A DNA stretch of 64,000 bases from Parus major (Eukaryota; Chordata; Aves; Passeriformes; Paridae). Both the position numbers and the translations under genes were made by a program. Shown here one piece after another: positions 55,181 through 64,000 of the stretch (positions are counted from its first letter, which is position 1; each line of letters starts with the position of its first letter). Location of the stretch: assembly GCF_001522545.3 (NCBI RefSeq), contig NC_031769.1:10036929-10100928 (forward strand), written 5' to 3'. The notes beneath the pieces are model-generated. The model had not been told where the DNA came from and searched no databases. It saw only the letters and a list, made by a program, of their open reading frames with translations.

Positions 55181-58100
55181 GTAAGAATCCTCCCTCAGCA
55201 CCAGCACAAGTCATCCCAGAGGAGATGGACATATTCCCAGTATGCAGGAAGGACACAGACCCCAGCAAACAAAGAAATGAAGAAAATATCACAGAAACAC
55301 CTTAAACCCAGCAACAACTGTAAATATTAAAAGATAGGGCATACATTTTTGAATTTATTGTATAATTATAGTTTTGAACACATACCTAGATAATCCTCCT
55401 CTAATTTGCTTTACTGAGTGGGACAAAACGTAAAACTCCAGTCTACTGAAGTGCTTCAAAATGCTGAGTCTATTGTTTCTCTGGAAACAGGTGCAATTCT
55501 TAGGAGCAGGGAGCTGCCATCTACCACAAGCGATGCAGCTCCCAAGAATACAAAGCACTGAATCACTAGAGATGAAAAGGTGACTGTAACAAGAGAGGGA
55601 AAATGACTATGAATTTTACACACCCCATTTCTAAAGGAGAACAAGATCCTTGAGTAAGAGACTTTGTAGGTCAGGCCAGCCACAGACATCATGAATCCCA
55701 AGAAGTTCCCCTTAGGAGAAAGGCCTTCTCCCCCACAGAGCCTGTTTAACTGCCCACCTTTGTTCCCATCACAAAGTACATCCTGCTTCCCTCCTGCAGG
55801 AGAGGCACCAGCTGCCTCCCACCCCAAACAGGGCTGGCTTGTGGGGCTGTGAGCCACTGCTATGCAGAGCTAGCTCCACCCCATGCTGACACCCTAAACC
55901 TGAGCTAAATACACTGGAGTCGGAGACAAAAGAGCAGAAGTGACCAAGATTTCCTGAGTGAGCCACAGCCCATGAACTGTGGGTTCCTGGAAAACACCCC
56001 AGCCTTGGAGGTGACAGGCTGGACCTGCTGAATCTCACTCTCTTCTACCTGGGCTGACATCTCAAGCTGCACAGAGTGTGCTTGTGATTTTGTTTTGGAG
56101 GACATTAGACACATTTCATTGTGTATCAGTAATTGCACCCATGTAGATTTCTTATATCTGTCCAGCTTTGGCATGTTTTACAACTCTAAATTGTTCCATT
56201 TATCCCTCCTTCCTCAGAGCACCCTTGGCCATGGTAGATTTACTGCTCTGCAGATGCTGTCTGCCTTCAGCAAATGGGATGCGAAGCCATCAGGCTGCAG
56301 GACGGCTTCCGCACACTACGTGCGTAACACAAGCACACAGAGCAATTTGCTCCTTAAACTGATGGAATTTAGAGAAATTAGGGAGTGATTTTTATCTTTT
56401 GACTCCTTTCCCCGGCATACACCCACCCCTTCTGCCCTCCATTTTGAAAAACAGTGAACTGCTCCCAAACCAGTTGTGACAAGATGCAAAGACCTTTAAT
56501 AGTCTATCATAAGAGAGATTGAGTATTTAGCAGCTTGTATATATAGCAGCATACAGCTTGTAATAATAACCATAATAACAAAAATCATTAGAGCAGAAAC
56601 TGGACCCTTTCTCCTCTCCATTGTGAGGAAACAGGCTCAAAAATGACCAAGCTTGATGACTGGAGCCACAATTCACTGGAGGGAGCAAGGCAACATTTAA
56701 GTCAAGATTTCTGCCTTCCGTTTGTCGTAAACCAATTGTACCAACACTCAGTTTACTCTGGCTGATTGTAATACAGTGTTCCTGCCAGGACCATCACCAT
56801 GATGCTATTCTGGGCACCAACTGTACTCTTCCTTCCTCCACTGTACTCCTGGTACAACTAAAGCTGCTGACCTATTCCAAGCCCTCCCCTTTCTTGGGTA
56901 CTTTTCAGAGCAGGCAGTGTGCAGATGTGAGGGAGCACACAGGCAGGATGGATGGCACAGCTGAGGCCAGCCAGCCTCTTCGCAGAATTCCTGTGCTTAT
57001 TTGGCACTACAGCTTAGGAACTGTATTACATGTGCCACTTCCATAGGAGTTAAATTTCTACCTGATCGATTCATGTTGGACATTGAAATACATGCAAAGA
57101 TGTACATCCACGATGAGTAGAGGCTGCAGTAACCGAGCTACCATAACCAGATGGCACCAGGCTGTTGCAGAGCTTATTCACTCAAAAGCAGAGATGAAGT
57201 GTGTAACATTGCTTTCATCTATGCACCAGCAAAATCTGAAATTCAATCACTTCTTCCCTGACTTATATGGTTGAAATCATAAAAGCTCAGCTACACCAGA
57301 ACAGGAAGTTTCAATGTAAAGGTTTGTGAAGTAAAAGCATATTAGAAAATTAAAAACTTCACGAAATCTTACTTTCTAAGGCTGCCTTTAGGATGAAAGC
57401 GTAATGAATCAGTTTCTTTGACAATAAATAACCTTTGTATGCTCAAACTGCACGTAGTTTTCTACACTGACTCTCATCATGCCTGAGGACACAAAACTGT
57501 GTGTTTAACATGAACATTGCTGCAGCCATCACTGAACATCACTTTTTATTGAGGAAAATCAGCACAAAGGGTGCTGAAAATCAGTTTTGTTGCGCAAACA
57601 AACAGATCCCCAATTTCTGTCAGAGCTGGGTGGTCCTCCAGAGTCACCTTAGAATTACGGCAACATTGCTGACAAATTTCCATGCATTTTAACACATTAA
57701 GTGGTAGAAAACTTTGTCCTAAGGGCAGAACAGGATAGATCATGCTCAAGTGAAAACTGGTTGCCTTCAATTACTCGTAGCCCAGGTCATCACCAAAGCT
57801 CAGCGGTTAAGTGAGTTTTCCAGCCTGGAGATGCTCACAGTGCCCAGTGCAGGCTGGTATTCCTGTGTTGGCCTACTTTGCTGAGAGGACAGTAGTGAGG
57901 AAATAGGAGCAGTAACAGTCTAACCTGTCCAGGAGCTTACAGAACCAACAGCCTGAAGAATAATACTGCAATATTTCCCAAGATGCATATAAACCACAGC
58001 AATTGTTAATACTTCCATGCATCCATTGTAATAATTGGTCAGATATAGCTGCATAAGAGAAAAAAACACAACAACAAAAAAAAAAGGGGGTGGTGGGGTG

Positions 58101-58629
58101 GTATTTGAATTATCTCCAAAATAGTCTTTCATGCAGACAAAGGATATCCCAGAAGCTCTTCTTTCCTAGATGCTTCCTTCTTCGAGGAAGAACTTCAAAA
58201 CCCAGCTGAAGCCAAAAATAATCCCAGGACATCTCCAGATTCAAGCGCCATAAAACCAAAGCACCAACCCAAACATTGAAATCTGTATTTAGGATCAAGC
58301 CAATATCTTGTCTAATAAACTGATGAAACCAGTAACAAATAGAACCTTCAGTAAACAACATATCAGCTTTTGTGTTTCCTTCTAAAAAGTTAACCAGTCA
58401 TAGTTACCTAAATAGAGAAAGACACTGCAGCCTTCAGAGATATATCTCAGGGGTTCTTGCAGCTGATACAGAGCCTTAGGTGATGGTTACAAGAGCTGTG
58501 TTCAACAGGAGAGCAAAAGGTGGGTTTTTTTTCCCAAAATTAGAAATATACAATTTCCAAAAATGGGAGCAAAAGACAAAAGGTAATGAAAAATACTGCT
58601 GAAGAAATGTTTAATTAAAAAAATCAGGA
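55181..58629. other. No gene recognised downstream of LARP4B
   Basis: This is non-repetitive sequence between the isolated exon-like segment and the inferred end of the LARP4B transcript. Additional minus-strand AATAAA words (for example near 57545) leave open a still longer LARP4B 3' UTR. Confidence 0.45.
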
Positions 58630-58648
58630 ATTCAACAGTGCCTAAATC

Positions 58649-58654
58649 TTTATT
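58649..58654 (-). terminator. Candidate distal polyadenylation signal of LARP4B
   Basis: This is a canonical AATAAA on the minus strand, followed within about 60 nt by a T-rich stretch that could be the downstream element. It is the last such hexamer before the AT-rich, repeat-free block gives way to sequence of a different character. Confidence 0.5.
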
Positions 58655-60191
58655 TTTCATAACCTACATATTTTTTTTTCAAATTAGACAGTTTTACATT
58701 TTATGACACAAAAGGAAACTTAAATTACTGATAGTTTACATGTAAGCTTGATTCCAGTCTTAATGGAAGAAGAACAAAAACAAAAACCCTCAAAAAGGCT
58801 CCCATATTACACTTCTATTTTGTGAATTGGCAGCTGTTAGGTCTCCTTAGAAATCTTGGATTGTCTGCTGCTATTAGTGTAATAGGTTACAAAGCACAAA
58901 ACCCCTACCTGTAGCTGAAGGAGATACAGAGATAGGTGTGCACCATTACAGCCAGCTGTTGCTCCTGATACACTGCAGCACGTTCCAACAAGGGCCTTTC
59001 CATGCCAGCGGCTCAAGGCTTTGAAGGATAACACAGCAACACAAAAAATTTGTCACTGCTCACACATTTCTAAGTGACAGTGTCACAGGGTGGGAACTGA
59101 TCTGAAATTACATTCAGTTTTGAAAGCAATGTTTTTTTTTAGAATTCCTGGAAGAATCTCAGATCTCATTTTGGCTTGTTTTCAAAATGAAAAGCATCAT
59201 CACACAGCTCTAACAGGGTAAAATGCCAATATTAATTACTGTATCCCTGAACCTTGAGCTCAGTTACTGTTTTTGGGAGGTTTTTCATTTTAAAAGCCAT
59301 GTTTTAATCCCTCTCTGTATCATAGCAACAGTCTGCATGCAACTTCACAACTCTACTCCGAAAACTCCATTTTGTCACTGAGTGGGGTGGGGGTAATAAA
59401 TCTCAAAGGAAAATTACAGTGAGGAGAAGTTGTATCGTATATTACACAGCGATTTGGCGTGTCACTTTTTTTTAAAAAAAAAGCTATAAAACCACATCAG
59501 AGGAAGGTTTAAACTTTAGATGCAACAGACTGTTGCTGGGTAAGCAGTAATTACAGTGTATTGACCTATCACAAATGGCAGCAGAATACATTAGAACAGC
59601 ACAACACATCCCACTGGTCTCAACAGATCACCTCGGGTACCAGCTGAGCACCAGGACGAGCCGCTCACAGCCGCTGGAAGGGACCACTTGCCACTGTTTG
59701 CAGCTGGTAAAGCCTTTCACTTGCAGCAGACAAACAAAATGAATCATACAGCTGGCCTAAACCATACACAAATCTAGCTACCGCTTTCACTGCCGCTGGG
59801 GAAAGGAGAAGGGGATAAAAAAATCCAATGACAGAAGTAGTTGAGCAGTTTTGGTGATAGTGTCAGGGTCCTATCTCCTCCCACAGCATTTACAAAGTGC
59901 GCTTTTTAAACAGGAAAAATCAACAGACTCCACGTGCCCTATTTTGACCAATTCTGCAGCATACAACAGGCTGGATTTACAATGCCAACTGGTTACCAAT
60001 TGATGCTTGTAATAGGAAATTTATCAGGAGTCAACTTCTATAGTTACTTTACAGTTCTATGAACCATGCACTGATACTCTTGAAAGCAGACAAGCTTCAG
60101 TGTATATTTTTGCAGCAGTCAAGTTTTTTCCCAAATTAGACTTGATTTTTATTAATGACTTAAAAATTACAGTTTGACTGCTGAAATTCAT

Positions 60192-60199
60192 TATTTACA
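60192..60199 (-). promoter_or_regulatory. Second Pumilio-type response element in LARP4B 3' UTR
   Basis: This second perfect TGTAAATA on the transcribed strand lies about 290 nt downstream of the first in the transcript. It is present only in isoforms that run past the proximal polyadenylation signal. Confidence 0.4.
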
Positions 60200-60485
60200 T
60201 TGCAGAACACTTTTGAATTGGTTAAATTGTTTGGTTTTAAAGGGACTTTAGGAAAACATTTGAGGGCTTTCAAATAAGACTTTCATTCCATTTCCCTTTT
60301 GCAGTGAAGAGGCAGAGTCAGTTCAACACACCAGAATAAAATAAGAAAAAGAAAAAACAACAAATTAAAGTAATATTCAAACCACAACATTTAGTTTATC
60401 TACATCCAGCTCAACAGCAACATTTATAATATCAATAATTTTTATCAGATTTTTTTCTTTAGGGTACCTTTTTATATGTTCTGAT

Positions 60486-60493
60486 TATTTACA
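60486..60493 (-). promoter_or_regulatory. Pumilio-type response element in LARP4B 3' UTR
   Basis: This is a perfect TGTAAATA on the minus (transcribed) strand. It matches the UGUANAUA consensus bound by PUM1/PUM2 proteins, which usually repress or destabilise mRNAs. Binding is inferred. Confidence 0.4.
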
Positions 60494-60985
60494 ACTGTAC
60501 AAGCAAAGCACACACTTCCAAGTGCACATATTTAATACAGTATTGACTATTTGCATTTACAGGTTTTTCAACAATCTGAAAAAGATCAACTGTTTAAGAT
60601 CTTTAAGGTATATTACAAAAACTGCTGCTAGTTCCTGTACTACAGTATGTTTACCCAGTAAGACCAGTGACAATAGATACATACTGTAACTGAGTAATTC
60701 TGTATGCCATTCATGCTAACCCTCCACGGGGTCAGACCTCATTAACTCTAAACTGTCTTGTACAAAAGTTAAGGCAAAGTCATTTTCAAGTTTAAATAAA
60801 ATTCAAGTCTTTAAATATTGGATGGAAATAATTCTTTAAAAAAATCAGTTGTTTAAATAAACATTTTTGTGGAATAAACTGTACTGTCATAGTCAGCAGG
60901 AATGAGTTTTGTCTGAACTTCCTGCAGTTTAAACACTTAAAGAAAAGCTTTAGGCATTTTAAAACAAAAATAATTTATATTCAAC

Positions 60986-60991
60986 TTTATT
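60986..60991 (-). terminator. Candidate proximal polyadenylation signal in LARP4B 3' UTR
   Basis: A canonical AATAAA on the minus strand about 1.2 kb after the LARP4B stop codon. Whether it is used cannot be told from sequence. Confidence 0.3.
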
Positions 60992-62198
60992 AGAAACTTG
61001 CTAATTTAGTGCATCCTTGTCCTTCAGAAAGCGCATCACTTCTAAAGTAAATAAGTGTGAGAAACCTCATCCCAGAGGTAAATATCAGGGATCTCTTCCT
61101 CCACCACACAAAACAAACACCATTATCTCACGTCTTGAAAAATTTAAATCCATATGCCAATGCTTGTAGTTACAGGAAGATGTCAACACAAGGCTGACTA
61201 AGATATGAACTCTTTCAAAGAGCACTTGGGGCAGAGTTTTAAAAAAAAGTCTACACAGAGCACAGGGGTAACCAGAATATACAGCGCTGACTCAGTTAAC
61301 TCCCTTACAAGCACAGGGAAGCTCAGGTTATCACAAGAAGGCTACTCTGCTTTCTCCTGATAACATCCACTAACAGGCTTCACCACCATAGAAGCTCACA
61401 GACTTGATTCTTTCTATTCACAATGTGCTTTGTATTTGCAAATTATAACATCAGTTTTATTCTGGAGTGAGAAGATGGTTACTTGCTTGCAGTAAGTCAA
61501 AAAAGGAAATATTTCAGAAAGACTGCTATGGTGCCCTGTAGAATTCCTTTTGTGTGTGCAAAACATCAAAAAAAGATTAAGTTTTTAAAAATGCTAGAAA
61601 CAGCTACTCATTTAACCTAAAAGTGCAAGTTCATTTGCTGACACTTAGTACAGCAGCCCGATAAAAAAAAAAATCTTCAAGGTCACATACTAGTTTGTAA
61701 AATATATCTACTTTCTTGCACTCTACACACTAGCTGCCGTTATCAGTCTTTTGGACACTTTAGATATGTACTTGCAGACCAGTTTATTAAAAATATTGCA
61801 GCAGCATGTTTCTGCTTAACAGTTTAGAAAAAACTCACTATACAGAGCTTGCACTCACACAGCCACAGAGAGGCTTAATAAAAAGTTGGTTTTTTTTTAA
61901 AGACAAATATTTTACACCTTGGAAAAAAAAAAAAAAAAATCACACTAAGCTTCACCTCCAATTAAGCACCAATCTAAATGTAAGGTTTAGAACAACTATC
62001 CAGAAATACCCAGAAAAATAGAATGTTTGTTCAAGAGGGGAAAAAGTATTTCACAGAAAAATAACTTGCAGGCATTGTTACATGCCTTGTATCACTGCAA
62101 GCTCCTAACCAGCAACTCATTCTCAGGTATCTTAGTGGGAACATGGGTTTAATTTGTGGGAAACAGACCTCTTCTCAAATCCCTCCCAGGTGTTATTT

Positions 62199-62480
62199 TC
62201 ACTGAGGAGATTTTGGAGGGGTACTCTGTTCTTTATTTAAGCGTTTGCCAACGGCTGGAGGGGACGATCTGCGTCCTGACTGTCTCCTCTGGTCTTTGGG
62301 TTGTCCAGGATGTGACTTTGCAGGAGGAGGTTCTCTGTTTTTCTCTATTGTTTCTGTGGCCTTCCTTTCTTCTTTCCCACATGCTACAGTGTTTGGCTTC
62401 TGGTCTTTCTGGGGTTGCAATGTAGGAGGATCCTTAGTTGTTCTCTGGCAAATTTCCGCATAACTAGGTTTTCGCAGTTC
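62199..62480 (-). CDS. LARP4B: LARP4B, last coding exon with stop codon
   Basis: This is the terminal coding exon of La-related protein 4B. After an acceptor ending TTTCCCAG the frame reads 93 residues and ends in TGA. It opens with ELRKPSYAEICQ, the conserved motif near the C-terminus of LARP4 and LARP4B. A strongly basic, Pro- and Gln-rich stretch follows (KDQRRQSGRR around residues 61-70 of the exon), and the tail is STPPKSPQ. The LARP4 paralogue has a different ending as I recall it, so LARP4B is preferred. The region is predicted to be disordered; arginine-rich tails in this family are thought to help RNA or ribosome contact, but that role is inference here. No premature stop or frameshift is visible, and together with the two upstream exons it supplies the final 171 residues. 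Confidence 0.93.
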   Translation of the reverse strand, partial: ELRKPSYAEICQRTTKDPPTLQPQKDQKPNTVACGKEERKATETIEKNREPPPAKSHPGQPKDQRRQSGRRSSPPAVGKRLNKEQSTPPKSPQ

Positions 62481-63031
62481 CTGGGAAATTAGAAACAAAC
62501 AGGACAGAGTTAAACAAAACATCCTGAGGGGGAAAAAAAAATTATGAACAAAAAATGGTGAAGTCCGTGCCCCAAAAGACTACTGCACTTAAATATGCAG
62601 ATGAGGGCTTGACTGTGAAGTTTACGGAAGCTGTATAACTAACTAACTAAATAAAGCTAAAGAAAAGGTAAAATGTAAAACAGCACATCAGAAAAATGGG
62701 GTACTGGCACAGGGCAAAATACTTCCCTTTAAAATGCTAAACCAGCTTAAACACAATGAATACTCTGCTTTCAATATCAACATATGTATTAATAGTGCTA
62801 CCTCAAGGATACTACCAAGAAAATGATTCAGATAAGGAGATCTCTTTTGCACTGTTAATTGCATAATTCTATCGTGCAAGTAAACATGAAGCACAATAAG
62901 CAAATTTAAAGCTGCTGGACAAATTCTGTGATGCTAATCTCACATGATTAGACAACACTGGCTAGCAATAAATACTCAGCTTAATGCAAACTAGGATCAT
63001 TAAGAAAAAGTGAAGTAGTAAGGTCACTTAC
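62481..63031 (-). other. LARP4B: LARP4B last intron
   Basis: This phase-0 intron has GTAAGT at its 5' end and TTTCCCAG at its 3' end on the minus strand. It is AT-rich and carries no recognisable element apart from a short A/T run near the acceptor side. Confidence 0.88.
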
Positions 63032-63143
63032 TATGGCAGCCCCATTGACTTGTACCGATTTACATGCAGTACTCAGTGTGGAAGAAGAAAGTCTTTCTGT
63101 ACTCTGTGTCTCTCTCTGCTGTTTATCCACAACTTTGGAGTCC
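63032..63143 (-). CDS. LARP4B: LARP4B, penultimate coding exon
   Basis: A minus-strand exon of 112 nt lies between an acceptor reading TGCTTACAG and a consensus GTAAGT donor. With the two bases carried from the previous exon it reads Glu and then 37 complete codons starting DSKVVDKQQ and ending KSVQVNGAAI. It leaves no carried base and joins in phase 0 to the last exon. The string KSVQVNGA followed directly by ELRKPSYAEICQ agrees with my memory of vertebrate LARP4B C-termini, which is the strongest reason for choosing LARP4B. The segment is polar, rich in Ser, Thr and Gln, and has no folded domain that I can see. The flanking introns are about 620 nt upstream and 550 nt downstream. I see no frameshift or stop. 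Confidence 0.9.
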
Positions 63144-63764
63144 CTGTAAGCATCCAGCAGGAAGCAAGGCTCATGAGAAGTGAAACTTCAGGATAGACAA
63201 ATGGTTTAAAAATAAGTCTAAAATGTTTGAGTATGACTGCAAGTAGTTACAGCTATAATTTGCCCAGCACATGATAACTAGCACTGCATTAAAAAATGCT
63301 ATCAATAATAGAAAAAATATATTCCTGTGCAATGTGACACTATCTGTAATTTGTCACATTCTAATAGCATTCAGTTACACAGCTATTTGATTTGCAGGTT
63401 CCAAATAAACTGTTACCAAAAAACATTTTTATGGTATGGACATCAGTACTGCCCATATGGCCACAGGTTTACTCTGTATTTCAAAGCCATATAAATACAA
63501 GACAGTAAGGTATTCATTAAACTTTTATTCACAGAAACTAAACCATGACATTAAATTTTCTTCTGCTGAATGACTATTATGATTGAATCACTATTATAAT
63601 ATTGTTCAGAATTAAGCTTTATTGCCTTTACTACAAGTACAACAAAATATTACTTCTTTCATTGATTAAGATTTTAATAGCTATTTACATTGTTCTGCCT
63701 GATGAAAAAAAATGCAAATGTGATTCAGAGCAGAATAATTATACCCATGTAATTAAGTGCTTAC
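63144..63764 (-). other. LARP4B: LARP4B intron before the penultimate exon
   Basis: This intron splits a Glu codon after its second base. The donor is GTAAGC and the acceptor is TTACAG on the minus strand. The body is AT-rich and holds no gene or repeat that I can recognise. Confidence 0.85.
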
Positions 63765-63886
63765 TCAGTAGGCTGGGGTGGCGAAGGAGACCTTTCAAAG
63801 GTCCTGGGCAATGTAGAAGAAACTGGTAACGGCTCTCGAGGAATTCCTGATGGAATAGTGTTTGTACTTGCATCCACATTAATGTT
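63765..63886 (-). CDS. LARP4B: LARP4B, internal coding exon (third from the 3' end)
   Basis: This exon belongs to La-related protein 4B, a cytoplasmic RNA-binding protein of the LARP4 family that binds poly(A)-binding protein and RACK1 and promotes mRNA stability and translation. On the minus strand a pyrimidine-rich acceptor ending TTCAG precedes codon-aligned sequence beginning NINVDAST. The exon gives 40 codons plus two bases (GA) and stops at a GTAAGC donor. The peptide is rich in Ser and Pro (ERSPSPPQPT near its end), as in the disordered C-terminal half of LARP4B; the La module and RRM are encoded by exons beyond the right edge of the window. The GA carry completes a Glu codon with the first base of the next exon, so the frame is continuous. 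Identification rests mainly on the last exon; this exon is assigned by phase and adjacency. Confidence 0.85.
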
Positions 63887-64000
63887 CTGAAGGAGGAAAA
63901 AAGGCACAGAAGGACAATCAAAATATCCAATTAATATGGTTTGCCTGAAAATTAGCACAACCAGGAAACAGTTCATCATTTGATTTATACTGGTAAATTG

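Larger units (their letters stand above)
58630..62198 (-). other. LARP4B: LARP4B 3' untranslated region (inferred extent)
   Basis: The stretch directly downstream of the LARP4B stop has no open frame of note, is strongly AT-rich, contains no interspersed repeat that I can recognise, and ends shortly after a canonical AATAAA on the minus strand. A 3' UTR of about 3.5 kb fits the long 3' UTR known for vertebrate LARP4B. Three additional minus-strand AATAAA hexamers (about 61783, 60986 and 60148) could give shorter isoforms. Two perfect TGTAAATA Pumilio-type motifs lie within it, as do many ATTTA pentamers. The distal end is an inference from the polyadenylation signal; no transcript evidence is available. 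Confidence 0.65.

Overview
The window is vertebrate nuclear DNA from a bird, most likely a passerine. It is AT-leaning, intron-rich and gene-poor. Its interspersed repeats are avian: CR1 LINE fragments on both strands, two copies of one endogenous-retrovirus LTR (one a solo LTR with an intact 5-bp target duplication), and a minus-strand SINE with a tRNA-Ile-like head and a CR1-like tail, an arrangement known from the passerine family TguSINE1. There is no operon-like organisation, and no CRISPR array, rRNA or functional tRNA.

The only gene I recognise with confidence is at the right edge. It is the 3' end of LARP4B on the minus strand: three coding exons giving the C-terminal 171 residues, two introns, and a 3' UTR of about 3.5 kb ending near 58.6 kb. 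The remaining ~58 kb lies downstream of LARP4B. In mammals the next gene that way is DIP2C, none of whose coding exons I can recognise here.

Layout: 1-20.6 kb is largely AT-rich non-coding DNA with small simple repeats, two striking short palindromes and one small CR1 scrap. At 20.6-22.8 kb four exon-like open segments (plus strand) partly agree in splice phase. An older LTR copy lies at 26 kb. From 26.5 to 40.4 kb I see nothing convincing. A compact CpG island sits at 40.4-41.1 kb. Just downstream, four phase-compatible exons (41.5-45.6 kb, plus strand) would encode a small single-pass membrane protein that I do not recognise. From 44.6 to 54.5 kb repeats are dense: CR1 fragments, the solo LTR, the SINE and a 57-bp tandem duplication. 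A further isolated exon-like segment lies at 55.1 kb, followed by unassigned DNA up to the LARP4B 3' UTR.

The two plus-strand gene models are hypotheses from reading frame and splice signals only. They are the most interesting items in the window. No exciting new system is directly demonstrated by the sequence.
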